A stretch of 64,000 nt of DNA from Clostridiales bacterium (GCA_024684435.1 JAIKWV010000014.1:40977-104976), one strand, 5' to 3'; positions 8,094 through 18,270 are shown, numbered from the stretch's first letter. A program made the numbers and translations. The notes: generated from the sequence alone by a model not told the origin.

Positions 8094-8906
8094 TCAACCT
8101 TTCATATTCCTCTTATTTTTATTTTCCGCCTTTGACTGTGAAAAGTTTATGATCAAAAGCAGAACCAATATTGCCACAAAGATCAGTGTGGAAAGAGCGT
8201 ACAGATCCGGTTTTACGTGCTTCTTTGTCATTGAGAATATTTTTATCGGAAGCGTCTGAAACTCCGGACCGCTCGAAAAATAGCTGATGATAAAATCATC
8301 GAGAGACAGGGTGAATGCCATAAGAAAGCCCGTGATTATTCCGGGACGTATCGAAGGCAGAGTGACCTTGAAAAACGCCTGCACAGGTGTACAGCCAAGA
8401 TCCTGAGCCGCCTCAGGGATGTGGGGGTCTGTCTGCTTGAGGACAGGCAAAACCGAAAGTATGACGTAGGGCAGATTGAATGTAATATGGGCTATCAGCA
8501 GAGTATTGAACCCCAGAACATCCTGCACATTGACAAGCTTGCCGATAAAGACAAAGAGAAGCATCATAGATACGCCGGTGACTATTTCAGGGTTTATCAT
8601 GGGAATATTCGTTACTGAAAGAATGGTTGTTTTCAGCCATTTCATTTTAAGCTTGTATATTCCTATAGCCGCCACCGTGCCGATAATGACCGATATAACA
8701 GATGAACAGATCGCCAGCACTATTGTGTTCTTTAATGCCTCAAGGGTCGCGCTGTCATTGGCAAGCTCGGCGTACCACTTTGTGGAAAATCCCGTAAAAA
8801 CTGCGGTACTTTTGCCGGAATTAAAGGAAAAAATGATCATCACCACAATTGGAGCATAAAGGAAGATCATAACAAGAGCCATGTATAATTTTGATGTTAT
8901 CTTCAT
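8094..8906 (-). CDS. potC: Polyamine ABC transporter permease PotC
   Basis: A 270-residue inner-membrane permease with six predicted helices. The cytoplasmic EAA loop reads EAAQDLGCTPVQAFFKVTLP, which docks onto the PotA ATPase. Its start overlaps the potB stop by 4 bases, showing tight coupling. It forms the channel together with PotB. Confidence 0.95.
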   Translation of the reverse strand: MKITSKLYMALVMIFLYAPIVVMIIFSFNSGKSTAVFTGFSTKWYAELANDSATLEALKNTIVLAICSSVISVIIGTVAAIGIYKLKMKWLKTTILSVTNIPMINPEIVTGVSMMLLFVFIGKLVNVQDVLGFNTLLIAHITFNLPYVILSVLPVLKQTDPHIPEAAQDLGCTPVQAFFKVTLPSIRPGIITGFLMAFTLSLDDFIISYFSSGPEFQTLPIKIFSMTKKHVKPDLYALSTLIFVAILVLLLIINFSQSKAENKNKRNMKG

Positions 8907-9730
8907 ATTATCACAGCTCCTTCATCATCCGAGAATTTGTTCATTATCAGCATGCTTATGATTATGAGTACCATAAGCACCAGTGAAAGAGATGCGCCTA
9001 AATTGTAGTTGTTTGCCTGTTGAAACTGCAATTCGATGCTGTCGCCTATGAGCATGAACTTTCCTTCGCCAAGCTTCTGACTGATATAGAACGTACTTAC
9101 GGAAGGAACAAAAACCATGGTTATGCCGGATATAACACCGGGGAGCGAAAGCGGAAAGATAACTCTCAGCAGTACCTGGATCTTTGTTGCTCCCAGATCC
9201 TCGGCAGCTTCTACATATTTAACGTCAAGCTTTGACATGACTGAGTAGATCGGCAGTATCATGTATGGCAGAAAATTGTATACCATACCGAAAATTACAG
9301 CTCCCGCCGTACCTGTAAGCTCCAGTTTTCCGATCCCGATGCTTTCAAGGAAAGTGTTTATTATTCCGTTATCCGAAAGTATGTTTCTCCATGAATATGT
9401 GCGGATAAGGAAATTCATCCACATGGGAACCATCACAAGCAGCATTACATTGCGCTGTACCTTGTTGCTTGATTTTACCATGACCAATGCAAGGGGATAG
9501 GAAATGATAAAACAGACAGCGGTGGCAATGACGGCAAAAAGTATGGATATGCCGAATATTTCGGGATAATGTCCGCTCCAAAGTAATTTTATGTTTGAGA
9601 GCGTAAAATTTGCGTCTCTGTCCGTAAAGGCGTAATATGCCACCATGATCAGAGGAGCAATGATAAATATTATTGACCATACGATATATGGGAGGTTTGT
9701 GATCATTGATGATGACTTTGTTTTGTTCAT
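8903..9730 (-). CDS. potB: Polyamine ABC transporter permease PotB
   Basis: A 275-residue permease with about six membrane helices and an EAA loop [21 protein letters not shown] near residue 180. It pairs with PotC to form the translocation path. The start overlaps the potA stop by 4 bases. The length and the [11 protein letters not shown] segment match PotB rather than a generic permease. Confidence 0.95.
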   Translation of the reverse strand: MNKTKSSSMITNLPYIVWSIIFIIAPLIMVAYYAFTDRDANFTLSNIKLLWSGHYPEIFGISILFAVIATAVCFIISYPLALVMVKSSNKVQRNVMLLVMVPMWMNFLIRTYSWRNILSDNGIINTFLESIGIGKLELTGTAGAVIFGMVYNFLPYMILPIYSVMSKLDVKYVEAAEDLGATKIQVLLRVIFPLSLPGVISGITMVFVPSVSTFYISQKLGEGKFMLIGDSIELQFQQANNYNLGASLSLVLMVLIIISMLIMNKFSDDEGAVII

Positions 9731-10869
9731 TCGTCATCACCCTCTTCTTCCGTCATGTCGGCGTCAACGTCGGAAAGCTCGTCGAATTCGTCGCTGTATG
9801 AGCTGTAATCGCCAAACATGCCCGAGTATTCGGATTTCTTCATAATATGAATTTCATCGGGCTTGATTGATATGCCGATTTTATCTCCCACCTTCTGATA
9901 ATCGGTGGATTGGATCATCCACTTAAATCCCTTGATGTCGACTATTATCTCATAATGGACGCCCTTGAAGGTAACGGAGGTCACCTCGCCGCAGAGCATT
10001 CCTTCCTCAAATGGGACAACGTCAACGTCCTCGGGACGGATAACAACGTCAACGGGAGTATTTTCGCCGAAGCCGCTGTCAACGCATTTGAATTTGATGC
10101 CCGCGAATTCAACAAGGAAATCCTTGCGCATTATGCCGTCAAGGATATTGCTTTCGCCGATAAAATCAGCAACGAAGGCATTTTTAGGTTCATTGTAAAT
10201 ATCAGTGGGAGTGCCTATCTGCTGGATAACTCCGTTGTCCATTACAACTATGGTATCCGACATTGAAAGGGCTTCCTCCTGATCGTGGGTAACATAAATA
10301 AAAGTAATTCCCATGCGCTGCTGGATGTTTTTAAGCTCCACCTGCATATCCTTGCGAAGCTTCAGATCCAGAGCACCGAGAGGCTCATCGAGAAGAAGAA
10401 CGCGTGGCTTGACAGCAAGGGCTCTTGCTATTGCCACACGCTGCTGCTGACCGCCTGAAAGGGAGTTTATGTTCCTGTGTTCAAAGCCTTTGAGGTTTAC
10501 AAGAGCCAGCATTTCCGAAACTGTTTCGCGTATCTCGTTCTTCGGTATTTTTCTGAGTTGTAATCCGAAAGCGATATTCTCATATACATTAAGGTGGGGG
10601 AACAGAGCATATCGCTGAAAAATCGTGTTTACCGGCCTTTTGTGAGGCGGTACGTCGTTTATATTCTTATCGTCAAAAATGACTTCTCCGCTGTCCGGTT
10701 TAAGGAATCCCGCTATTATCCTGAGGGTAGTGGTTTTGCCGCAGCCGGAAGGACCTAAAAAAGTAATAAATTCCCTGTCCCTGATGTACAGATTTATACT
10801 CTTGAGAATAGGTTGATCGTCAAAACTGACTGAGATGTTTCTCAAATCGATAATAATATCTTTTTTCAA
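9727..10869 (-). CDS. potA: Polyamine ABC transporter ATP-binding protein
   Basis: A 380-residue ABC ATPase. Walker A is GPSGCGKTT (39-47), the signature is [15 protein letters not shown], Walker B is [12 protein letters not shown], followed by the H-loop in [11 protein letters not shown]-terminal TOBE-type regulatory domain follows, and the tail is strongly acidic ([15 protein letters not shown]). It starts with TTG behind GAGGGG eight bases upstream. It is first in potABCD. Confidence 0.96.
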   Translation of the reverse strand: MKKDIIIDLRNISVSFDDQPILKSINLYIRDREFITFLGPSGCGKTTTLRIIAGFLKPDSGEVIFDDKNINDVPPHKRPVNTIFQRYALFPHLNVYENIAFGLQLRKIPKNEIRETVSEMLALVNLKGFEHRNINSLSGGQQQRVAIARALAVKPRVLLLDEPLGALDLKLRKDMQVELKNIQQRMGITFIYVTHDQEEALSMSDTIVVMDNGVIQQIGTPTDIYNEPKNAFVADFIGESNILDGIMRKDFLVEFAGIKFKCVDSGFGENTPVDVVIRPEDVDVVPFEEGMLCGEVTSVTFKGVHYEIIVDIKGFKWMIQSTDYQKVGDKIGISIKPDEIHIMKKSEYSGMFGDYSSYSDEFDELSDVDADMTEEEGDDE

Positions 10870-10906
10870 TTATGCAGCCCCTCTCACACTTTTATATATT
10901 ATTCAA

Positions 10907-10935
10907 AGTATAGAATTTATTGCGATAAAAGTCAA
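10907..10935 (-). promoter_or_regulatory. Sigma-A promoter of potABCD
   Basis: On the minus strand: TTGACT (10930-10935), a 17-base spacer and TATACT (10907-10912), about 38 bases before the potA TTG start. Confidence 0.8.
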
Positions 10936-11026
10936 TATAAAAGGACAAAATATTTTAAATATTTTACAAAGTTATTTCACCTGATTTTATAATAACGGTT
11001 CAGGAAAAATTTGTCTTACATTATGA

Positions 11027-11055
11027 TTGACAATATTTGTACGTTGTGTTATCCT
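11027..11055 (+). promoter_or_regulatory. Promoter of the lipid-kinase-family gene
   Basis: TTGACA at 11027-11032, a 17-base spacer and TATCCT at 11050-11055. It lies inside a possible longer reading frame, which supports the internal start at 11114. Confidence 0.65.
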
Positions 11056-11113
11056 CAATAAAGAGTGCTGTGCCATGTTTTGGTACGGTAAACATCAGTC
11101 GGAGGAATGTTTT

Positions 11114-12016
11114 ATGGATTTAAGCAACAGAAAAAAAGCATTGCTCATAATAAACCCACGCGCCGGCCGCAGAAAGCTTAAGCCTCAGCTGGTGGATATT
11201 GCCAATCTTTTCACCCGCGGCGGGCTTGAAACCACAATGTACACCACTACCTGCAAGGGGGACGCTGAAAGGATGGCGGAGACTCTTGGGGGAGATTACG
11301 ATATAATTGTTTGTCGCGGAGGCGACGGCACATTCAGCGAGGTAGTAAACGGCGTTATGAAGCTTGAAAAAAGACCTCCGCTGGGGTATATACCTTCCGG
11401 TACCACAAACGATCTGGCAAAGACTTTAGGGTTGCCTCCCAATACCCAAAAGTGTATAAAAACCATACTCAGAAATCAGGCATTGAGAAATGACGTGGGC
11501 AAGTTCAACGACAAATATTTCGCGTATACAGCGTCATTCGGAGCATTTTCGGAGTGCTCATATTCAACGCCTCAGCAGCTGAAAAACGTACTCGGACACG
11601 CCGCATATATGTATGAGGCAACAAGAGCCGTCAAGAACATCAAGCCTATCCATGTCAAGGTCAAATGTAAGGAGTACGAGGATGAGGCTGATTATGCTTT
11701 CGGTACGGTCAGCAACTCATATTCACTTGGAGGTGTGGTCAAGCTCAATCCCCACACAGTGGGACTTAACGACGGTGAGTTTGAGGTCATGCTGATCAAA
11801 ACGCCTGACAATGTTAAAACATGGACTACCATAGCAACAAGTTTGCTGTCAAAGAACTATGATGAGCGGTACATAAAGTTTTTCAGAACGGGACATATCG
11901 AATTTGAATTTGACGAAGAAAATCCTCCCGCATGGACAACAGACGGCGAGTTCGCAGGTACTCCGGCAAAGCTTACGATAGACAATATACAAAATGCTAT
12001 AAGAATTTTCCGATAA
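11114..12016 (+). CDS. Diacylglycerol/lipid kinase family protein (YegS/DagK type)
   Basis: A 300-residue DAGK-catalytic-domain protein that would phosphorylate diacylglycerol or a related lipid at the membrane, feeding lipid recycling. Motifs are LIINPRAGRRK near residue 10, CRGGDGTFSEVVNGV (the GGDGT ATP site) and LGYIPSGTTNDLAKTLGLP. The frame extends 29 codons upstream, but that part covers a promoter; the ATG at 11114 has GGAGG upstream and gives the normal N-terminus. A terminator follows at 12029. Confidence 0.9.
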   Translation: MDLSNRKKALLIINPRAGRRKLKPQLVDIANLFTRGGLETTMYTTTCKGDAERMAETLGGDYDIIVCRGGDGTFSEVVNGVMKLEKRPPLGYIPSGTTNDLAKTLGLPPNTQKCIKTILRNQALRNDVGKFNDKYFAYTASFGAFSECSYSTPQQLKNVLGHAAYMYEATRAVKNIKPIHVKVKCKEYEDEADYAFGTVSNSYSLGGVVKLNPHTVGLNDGEFEVMLIKTPDNVKTWTTIATSLLSKNYDERYIKFFRTGHIEFEFDEENPPAWTTDGEFAGTPAKLTIDNIQNAIRIFR

Positions 12017-12028
12017 ACAAATATCAAG

Positions 12029-12066
12029 CACCGACTGAGCGTATATAATTCAGCCGGTGTTTTTTT
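12029..12066 (+). terminator. Intrinsic terminator
   Basis: CACCGACTGA and TCAGCCGGTG arms (one mismatch) enclose an A/T loop and are followed by six T residues. Confidence 0.85.
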
Positions 12067-12114
12067 ATTTTTATAAAAATTTGGAAATATGGCTAATATT
12101 TGTGCTTTTTTCAG

Positions 12115-12143
12115 TTGAAAAATTCAAATCAATGTGTTATTAT
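12115..12143 (+). promoter_or_regulatory. Sigma-A promoter at the head of the housekeeping run
   Basis: TTGAAA at 12115-12120, a 17-base spacer and TATTAT at 12138-12143. The leader to the first start codon is about 80 bases. Confidence 0.65.
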
Positions 12144-12228
12144 AAATTATTATAATTAGATAATTAGGCGTTTTAGCGTCTGATTTCTTGTTTTGGAGGG
12201 AGCAGGTGTCTTTTGACACAGTATCGTT

Positions 12229-12963
12229 ATGGCGGATAATACAGTCAGACTGCAAAAATATTTATCGGACTGCGGAGTGGCTTCCCGCAGAAAATCCGAG
12301 GAGCTTATCGCTCAGGGCAAAGTTCGCGTGAATAATCAGATCGCCAATATCGGAGATAAGATAAATCCCAAAAAGGACAAGGTAACGGTCAACAATAAAA
12401 AAATCGTTCCTACGGATAATATGCGATATATCATGCTTCACAAGCCCAGAGGTTTTATTACCACAATGAGCGATGAACAGGGCAGAAAATGCGTGGCGTC
12501 CCTTGTTAAAGACGTTAAAGAACGCATTTATCCCATAGGCAGACTTGACAGGGAATCGGAAGGTATGCTGCTGATGACCAATGACGGGGAGTTCGCAAAT
12601 AATCTTATGCACCCGGCGAAGCACGTCAATAAGAATTACCGGGTCACAATAAGACCCGATATTACCGATGATCAGATAACAAAGCTGATAACAGGGATCG
12701 ATATCGACGGCAAAATGACCGCCCCGGCGGAGGTACGAATACTTGAAAAGCAGCCGGGCAGGGTAGTGCTTGAGATAATTATCCATGAGGGCAGAAACAG
12801 GCAGATCAGAAAGATGTGCGAGGAGCTTGGTCTTGAGGTCGCAAGGCTTAAAAGAGTAGCCATAGGTTCGGTCAAGCTGGGCATGCTCCCCCAGGGAAAA
12901 TGGAGAGATCTGACTGAAGATGAGGTCAGAAAACTTATGCTTGCAACAGAAACGAAAGGTTGA
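12229..12963 (+). CDS. rluB: 23S/16S rRNA pseudouridine synthase (RsuA/RluB family)
   Basis: A 244-residue enzyme that isomerises a specific rRNA uridine. An S4 RNA-binding domain (residues 5-60, LQKYLSDCGVASRRKSEELI) is followed by the catalytic domain, with the active Asp in YPIGRLDRESEGMLLMTNDG and the C-terminal HEGRNRQIRKMCEELG. An in-frame TGA at 12214 forces the ATG at 12229. The best ribosome site (GGAGGG near 12195) is unusually far away, with a small GTGTC-TTTT-GACAC hairpin between them. RluB is favoured by length; the exact rRNA position is inferred. Confidence 0.9.
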   Translation: MADNTVRLQKYLSDCGVASRRKSEELIAQGKVRVNNQIANIGDKINPKKDKVTVNNKKIVPTDNMRYIMLHKPRGFITTMSDEQGRKCVASLVKDVKERIYPIGRLDRESEGMLLMTNDGEFANNLMHPAKHVNKNYRVTIRPDITDDQITKLITGIDIDGKMTAPAEVRILEKQPGRVVLEIIIHEGRNRQIRKMCEELGLEVARLKRVAIGSVKLGMLPQGKWRDLTEDEVRKLMLATETKG

Positions 12964-12968
12964 TAATA

Positions 12969-13286
12969 ATGCTTTCATTTAAACCTACAAAAGAAGGGGA
13001 ATTTTACGGATATGTCGCCCTTGAGGGCGAGGAACAGCTGGGCAGATGTCTCTTTAAGATCGAAGGGATGTATGTAGATCTGCTGAAAATTCAGGCAAAG
13101 GATGAGCTTGTCGCAGAGGGACTTGTTCGTTCCGCGTTGAATTTTTCCGCAAACAGGAGCTGTTACATCGCCAGATGTCCTGAAGGGCAGGCGGACAAAG
13201 TCCTTGAGAGCCTTGGATTCATTAATTTAAGCGGCATTTACTCGGCGGAGATCCCCGAGGCGCTTAAGGGCAGCTGCTGCAAATAA
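12969..13286 (+). CDS. Small protein resembling an N-acetyltransferase core
   Basis: A 105-residue protein I do not firmly recognise. It begins MLSFKPTKEGEFYGYVAL, then IEGMYVDLLKI and EGLVRSALNFSANRSCYIARC, a strand-strand-helix order reminiscent of a reduced GNAT fold, and ends GSCCK. The classical R/Q-x-x-G-x-G/A motif is not clear, so enzymatic activity is doubtful. The ATG at 12969 has AAAGG nine bases upstream. It sits between rluB and yicC in the same transcription unit. Confidence 0.6.
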   Translation: MLSFKPTKEGEFYGYVALEGEEQLGRCLFKIEGMYVDLLKIQAKDELVAEGLVRSALNFSANRSCYIARCPEGQADKVLESLGFINLSGIYSAEIPEALKGSCCK

Positions 13287-13316
13287 AAAGAAATTTTGAA
13301 ACGGAGTTGATTTGTT

Positions 13317-14195
13317 TTGGTCAAGAGCATGACCGGGTACGGCAGAGCGCAGGATATGATCGACGGCTACAATATATCCTTTGAGATAAAAAGCGTAAAT
13401 CACAGGTATTTTGAATACACTTTAAAGTCTCCAAGAGCCTATGGCTTTCTTGACGACAGGCTGAAAAAATATCTTCAGCAATTCATATCGAGAGGCAAGG
13501 TAGATTGTTTTCTCACCATTGAAGCGCTTGATGAGGAAAACGTTACTGTAAACGTCAATCATTCTCTCGCGTCGGGCTATATCAATGCATTCAATGAGCT
13601 GTCGGAGAGATATTCCATTCCCAATGACATTACCGTGTCAAGCTTTGCAAGGTACGGCGACATCTTTGTTGTCAGCAAGGCTGAGGCGGATGAGGAAAGG
13701 GTATGGAACGCGGTGAAAACGGTTGTTTCAGCGGCTGTCAGCAATTTCATAGCAATGCGTGAGACCGAGGGAGCCAAGATGCGGGACGATATACTGTCCC
13801 GGGCGGATTCAATAATAGAGTGCGTTGAGTTCATCGAGGAACGCTCTCCCCAAACGGTCAAAGAATATAATGACAAACTGCTTGAACGTATGCGTGAGCT
13901 TATAGGCGACACCACCGTTGACGAACAGAGGCTTCTCACAGAGGCGGCGATATTTGCCGATAAGATCGCCGTTGCTGAGGAAACGGTACGGCTTCGCAGT
14001 CATATTGCCCAGCTTAGAACCTTCTTCGATTCCGATGAAGCTGTGGGCAGAAAGCTGGATTTCCTTGTTCAGGAGATCAACCGTGAAGCCAACACCATAG
14101 GCTCAAAGGCTCAGAATGTTGAGATAGCAAGACGGGTTCTCAACATAAAAGCAGAGGTCGAAAAGATAAGAGAGCAGATACAGAATATTGAATAA
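13317..14195 (+). CDS. yicC: YicC/YloC family endoribonuclease
   Basis: A 292-residue YicC-family protein. The conserved N-terminus SMTGYGRA, the SVNHRYFE segment and the C-terminal KLDFLVQEINREANTIGSK are diagnostic. Family members have been reported as endoribonucleases that influence small-RNA turnover. It starts with TTG preceded by GGAG. The order yicC-remA-gmk-rpoZ is the standard Firmicutes arrangement. Confidence 0.93.
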   Translation: MVKSMTGYGRAQDMIDGYNISFEIKSVNHRYFEYTLKSPRAYGFLDDRLKKYLQQFISRGKVDCFLTIEALDEENVTVNVNHSLASGYINAFNELSERYSIPNDITVSSFARYGDIFVVSKAEADEERVWNAVKTVVSAAVSNFIAMRETEGAKMRDDILSRADSIIECVEFIEERSPQTVKEYNDKLLERMRELIGDTTVDEQRLLTEAAIFADKIAVAEETVRLRSHIAQLRTFFDSDEAVGRKLDFLVQEINREANTIGSKAQNVEIARRVLNIKAEVEKIREQIQNIE

Positions 14196-14213
14196 TAAAC
14201 GGAGATGATTCAG

Positions 14214-14477
14214 GTGAAGCTTGTAAATATCGGATTCGGAAACATGGTAAACGCTTCAAGGATCGTTGCCGTTGTAGTCCCGGATTCTCAACCTATCAAG
14301 CGAATAGTTCAGGAAAGCAAGGAAAAGGGGAACCTTATCGACGCTTCCCACGGCAGACGTACCCGCGCCGTTATAATAACCGACAGCGATCATGTAATAC
14401 TTACCTATCTTCAGGCGGAGACCGTGGCGAACAGGCTTAATGAAGAAAACTCGGACGGAGGGTTAGGCGATGAATAA
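14214..14477 (+). CDS. remA: Extracellular-matrix/biofilm regulator RemA (DUF370)
   Basis: An 87-residue DNA-binding regulator. [46 protein letters not shown] and [16 protein letters not shown] match RemA nearly end to end. In Bacillus RemA activates matrix and osmoprotection genes. An ATG at 14205 lies directly on the GGAG site, so the GTG at 14214, 9 bases after GGAG, is the likely start. It overlaps gmk by 8 bases. Confidence 0.93.
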   Translation: MKLVNIGFGNMVNASRIVAVVVPDSQPIKRIVQESKEKGNLIDASHGRRTRAVIITDSDHVILTYLQAETVANRLNEENSDGGLGDE

Positions 14478-15078
14478 GAAGGGGATATTGCTTGTCCTTT
14501 CCGGGCCTTCCGGTTCGGGAAAAGATACCGTGCTCAACGAGCTGGCAAAGGATGACGGGATACAGCTTTCAGTCTCAATGACAACAAGAGCTAAAAGGGA
14601 CTGGGAAATTGACGGGACACATTATTATTTCGTTACCCCGGAATATTTCAAACGCAAAATAGAAGCCGACGAGGTCCTGGAGTACACGGTTTACAGCGGC
14701 AATTATTACGGAACGCCCAAAGCGGCGATCGACGAATGGTTAAACGAAGGCAAAACAGTGGTGCTTAAGATCGAAGTTGAGGGCGCCGCGAATATACGCA
14801 GGATTTATCCGGATGCTGTCAGCGTATTTTTGCTCCCGCCGTCAATGAAAGTTCTGGAGGAAAGGCTCTTCAGGCGGGAAAGTGAAGATACAGAGGAAAT
14901 AAAAAGACGCTTGAAAATAGCCGAATCCGAGATACTTCAGGCTGAGTATTATGACTATGTCGTTGTGAACGATGTGCTTGATTACGCGGTAAGCGATCTG
15001 AGAACAATAATATCCGCGGAAAATAAAAAAACAAGCCGGAATAAAGACCTCATAAACAAAATTTTAAAAAGAATATAA
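14470..15078 (+). CDS. gmk: Guanylate kinase
   Basis: A 202-residue kinase converting GMP plus ATP to GDP plus ADP. The P-loop is [15 protein letters not shown] near residue 10, followed by [20 protein letters not shown], the GMP-binding segment, and a lid with [17 protein letters not shown]. Length is normal. The start overlaps remA and is preceded by GGAGGG inside that gene. Confidence 0.96.
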   Translation: MNKKGILLVLSGPSGSGKDTVLNELAKDDGIQLSVSMTTRAKRDWEIDGTHYYFVTPEYFKRKIEADEVLEYTVYSGNYYGTPKAAIDEWLNEGKTVVLKIEVEGAANIRRIYPDAVSVFLLPPSMKVLEERLFRRESEDTEEIKRRLKIAESEILQAEYYDYVVVNDVLDYAVSDLRTIISAENKKTSRNKDLINKILKRI

Positions 15079-15101
15079 TTAACCGAAAGGAAGTTATCAT
15101 T

Positions 15102-15311
15102 ATGCTTAACAAAGATCTCAGTAACGTATTAAAGGGACACACCAGCCGTTATTCATTAGTTACGGCTACCGCGAAGAGGGCAAGAGAGATTGCTGAAGAG
15201 GCTGAAAGTGAAAAAAGAATAATCACAGAAAAGCCCGTAAGTCTTGCCATAGACGAAATAATAGAAGGTCAATATATTATAGTTGAACCCGAGGAGATCA
15301 GAAACGTCTGA
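15102..15311 (+). CDS. rpoZ: RNA polymerase omega subunit
   Basis: A 69-residue omega subunit that helps assemble RNA polymerase. The core reads SRYSLVTATAKRAREIAEEA, followed by KPVSLAIDEIIEGQ. AAAGGAAG precedes the ATG. The coaBC gene that often follows rpoZ in Bacillus is absent here; priA comes next. Confidence 0.95.
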   Translation: MLNKDLSNVLKGHTSRYSLVTATAKRAREIAEEAESEKRIITEKPVSLAIDEIIEGQYIIVEPEEIRNV

Positions 15312-15342
15312 TCCATTTCATGTACCCTGTGGAGGTGATACG

Positions 15343-17796
15343 GTGTCAAAGCTTAATATAGCAAAGGTTGCAGTTGAGAATACATCATATCACTTCGACA
15401 AGGAGTATTCCTATCTGATCCCGGATCATATGCTGTCCGCGGCAGCTCCCGGCTGCCGCGTAAAGGTGAACTTCGGGAAGGGCGGGCAGACCCGCCTGGG
15501 GCTTATTACGGAACTGACCGATAAGGTCGATGAAAATGTAAGGATAAAGCCGGTTTCGGAGATCCTGGACGCCGAGCCTGTGCTCAATGATGAAATGCTC
15601 AGACTGGCGCGCTGGATAAAAGAACACACCTTCTGCACCCTGTATGAATCATCAAGGATCTTACTGCCTACGGGCATAAACCACAAGATCCAGGTCTCAT
15701 ATATAAAATCTGATGTTCAGGCGGACGATGAGCTTGACGGGTCGGAAAAGCTTGTGTTTGAATATATATCCGGGCATCACGGCAGTGTGCGCAGAGATAA
15801 GCTGTTGAAAGCCGTCGGGTTAAGCGAACCTACGGACGTGCCTGACAGGCTCGTTTCAAAGGGGCTTATTCAAAAAAGCTTCGAGGCTGTCAGAAACTCC
15901 GGGGACGCGGTGATCCGCATGGTCAGGCTGACGGATACGGCAAGGTCGGGGGAATATCCCGGCAAGCTTTCCGAAAAACAGCAGGAGGTAATATCCCTGC
16001 TTTCCGAAATGGGCTGTGCCTCGGTCAAGGAGATATGCTATTTTACCGGTTTTACGACTTCGGTGGTCATGTCCCTGCAAAAAAAAGGTTTGTTGGAGTT
16101 TTATGACGATGAGGTTTACAGAAACCCCTATTCAAGCGTAGATACTCCCGGCGAACAGACGGAGATCATCCTCACTGTGGAGCAGGAAAAAGCCTATAGG
16201 GAGCTTTCGGAGAACAGAAGGTCGGGAAACGGAAGACCCGCACTGCTTTTCGGAGTGACCGGCAGCGGCAAGACCCAGGTATATCTTAAACTTATAGACG
16301 ATGTCGTGGCAGAGAACAAGGGCGTTATTGTAATGGTGCCGGAAATATCTCTGACCCCGCAGGCTCTCTCCATTTTTCACAAGAGGTACGGCAGGAACGT
16401 GGCCGTTTTTCACAGCGCTCTTTCCATATCCGAGCGTCTTGACGAATGGAAAAGAGTCAACAACGGAGAAGCGTCCATAGTTGTGGGTACACGCTCCGCC
16501 GTGTTTGCTCCGCTGAAAAATATAGGTTTGATAATAATTGATGAGGAGCAGGAGCACACCTATAAATCCGAACAGTCTCCCAGATACAACGCCAAAGAGG
16601 TTGCGAGATTCCGCTGCGCCATGCATAACTCCATGCTGCTTTTGGCTTCCGCTACGCCCAGTGTGGAAAGTTATGCTCTTGCTCTCAAGGGCAAATATTC
16701 CCTGAGTACTCTTGAAAACCGCTACGGAAACGCGGTCTTGCCGGAAGTAATAACCGTTGATATGTGCCTTGAACAGCAGGAGGGCAACACCGCGCCGTTG
16801 AGCCGTGAGCTGATAAACGCTGTTTTTGAAAACAAGGAACAGGGGCATCAATCCATATTGCTGATAAACAGAAGGGGATACAATACCTTCGCTGCCTGTA
16901 CAAAGTGCAAAAGCGTTATTACTTGTCCCTCTTGCAGCATATCAATGACTTATCATCACGCGAATAATAAGCTGATGTGTCATTATTGCGGATATTCAAC
17001 GGATTTCAGCACAGTTTGTTCTGTTTGCGGAGAGGATTCCGTCAGGTATTCCGGCTTCGGCACACAAAAGATAGAGGACGAGATCAGAGAACTGCTTCCC
17101 GGAATAAAGATACTCCGTATGGACGCGGATTCCACCATGGCGAAAAATTCAAGAGAAAACAAGCTTGAAGCTTTTGCAAAAGGAGATTACGACGTGCTCA
17201 TCGGCACACAAATGGTTGCAAAGGGGCTGGATTTTGAAAACGTTACCCTGGTTGGGGTAGTTTCGGTTGACCAGCAGCTGCACAACGACGATTACCGCAG
17301 CTTTGAACGCACCTTTGACCTGCTGACCCAGGTGGTGGGCAGAGCCGGAAGGGGACAGTATAAGGGCAAAGCGATAATCCAGACGCTTTCTCCGGAGAAC
17401 AATATAATCAGGCTCGCTGCCGATCAGGACTACCGATCTTTCTTTAATACGGAAATACAGCTCAGAAAAGTGCTTATATATCCGCCGTTCTGCGATCTGT
17501 GCGTACTCAGTATTTCCGGGGAAAATGAAATAGATGTGCAGAAGGGCGCAAAAAAGATCCTTGATATCATCAAGGAAGAAACGTATAAATACGATCAGAA
17601 AATAATAGTGCTCGGCCCCATGCCTGCAAGGGTATTGAAGGTCAGCAACAGATACAGATACAGAATAATAATCAAATGCAAGAATTCTCCGGGCTTCAGA
17701 GGCATGATATCAGAGCTTCTGTGTAATGTTTCGGAAAATTCAGACTTTAATAAGATCGCAGTATTTGCCGATATGAATCCGGAAAATATACTGTAG
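15343..17796 (+). CDS. priA: Primosomal protein N' (PriA helicase)
   Basis: An 817-residue 3'-5' DNA helicase that restarts stalled replication forks. The N-terminal DNA-binding domain begins VSKLNIAKVAVENTSYHFDKEYSY; the helicase core has Walker A GVTGSGKTQVYL, the IIDEEQEHTYKSEQ (DEEH box), zinc-binding Cys pairs (CTKCKSVITCPSC, CHYCG, CSVCGE) and the motif VGRAGRGQYKGKAIIQT. The GTG at 15343 with GGAGG 7 bases upstream is preferred to an ATG 60 bases earlier that lies inside rpoZ. Confidence 0.96.
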   Translation: MSKLNIAKVAVENTSYHFDKEYSYLIPDHMLSAAAPGCRVKVNFGKGGQTRLGLITELTDKVDENVRIKPVSEILDAEPVLNDEMLRLARWIKEHTFCTLYESSRILLPTGINHKIQVSYIKSDVQADDELDGSEKLVFEYISGHHGSVRRDKLLKAVGLSEPTDVPDRLVSKGLIQKSFEAVRNSGDAVIRMVRLTDTARSGEYPGKLSEKQQEVISLLSEMGCASVKEICYFTGFTTSVVMSLQKKGLLEFYDDEVYRNPYSSVDTPGEQTEIILTVEQEKAYRELSENRRSGNGRPALLFGVTGSGKTQVYLKLIDDVVAENKGVIVMVPEISLTPQALSIFHKRYGRNVAVFHSALSISERLDEWKRVNNGEASIVVGTRSAVFAPLKNIGLIIIDEEQEHTYKSEQSPRYNAKEVARFRCAMHNSMLLLASATPSVESYALALKGKYSLSTLENRYGNAVLPEVITVDMCLEQQEGNTAPLSRELINAVFENKEQGHQSILLINRRGYNTFAACTKCKSVITCPSCSISMTYHHANNKLMCHYCGYSTDFSTVCSVCGEDSVRYSGFGTQKIEDEIRELLPGIKILRMDADSTMAKNSRENKLEAFAKGDYDVLIGTQMVAKGLDFENVTLVGVVSVDQQLHNDDYRSFERTFDLLTQVVGRAGRGQYKGKAIIQTLSPENNIIRLAADQDYRSFFNTEIQLRKVLIYPPFCDLCVLSISGENEIDVQKGAKKILDIIKEETYKYDQKIIVLGPMPARVLKVSNRYRYRIIIKCKNSPGFRGMISELLCNVSENSDFNKIAVFADMNPENIL

Positions 17797-17811
17797 GTGA
17801 GGTAATTATTT

Positions 17812-18252
17812 ATGGCATACAGAAATGTTGTAAAGGACGGAGATCCCGTTTTAAGAAGAAAAAGCAGAGTAGTGGAAAACTTCGACTCCAAGCTTTTTCA
17901 GCTCCTTGACGATATGGCGGAGACCATGTACCGTGAAGACGGCTGCGGTCTGGCAGCTGTTCAGGTAGGCGTACTCAAAAGGGTAGTTGTTCTTGATGTG
18001 GGCGAGGGACTTATGGAGCTTATAAATCCCGAGATAATATCGGAAGAGGGAGAGCAGTTTGAAGAAGAGGGCTGTCTTTCATTTCCGGGTGAACACTGTA
18101 AAACAAAACGACCCGCTGTGGTAAAGGTCAAGGCTCAGAACAGGGACGGAAAGTGGTTCATATATAAAGGAACCGAGCTTAAGGCACGCTGCTTCTGCCA
18201 TGAAATAGATCACCTTAACGGTATTATTTTCAAGGACAGAGCGGCAGAATGA
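17812..18252 (+). CDS. def: Peptide deformylase
   Basis: A 146-residue metal enzyme that removes the formyl group from nascent N-formylmethionine. The three motifs are GCGLAAVQVG (residues 44-53), EEGCLSFPG and CHEIDHLNG, the last holding the two metal-binding His and catalytic Glu. The def-fmt pairing is standard. Confidence 0.96.
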   Translation: MAYRNVVKDGDPVLRRKSRVVENFDSKLFQLLDDMAETMYREDGCGLAAVQVGVLKRVVVLDVGEGLMELINPEIISEEGEQFEEEGCLSFPGEHCKTKRPAVVKVKAQNRDGKWFIYKGTELKARCFCHEIDHLNGIIFKDRAAE

Positions 18253-18270
18253 TCAAAGGAGGTAATTACA

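Noticed and set aside
15283..15342. Upstream ATG start for priA
   Set aside because: It lies inside rpoZ and lacks a ribosome site; GTG at 15343 has GGAGG at good distance.
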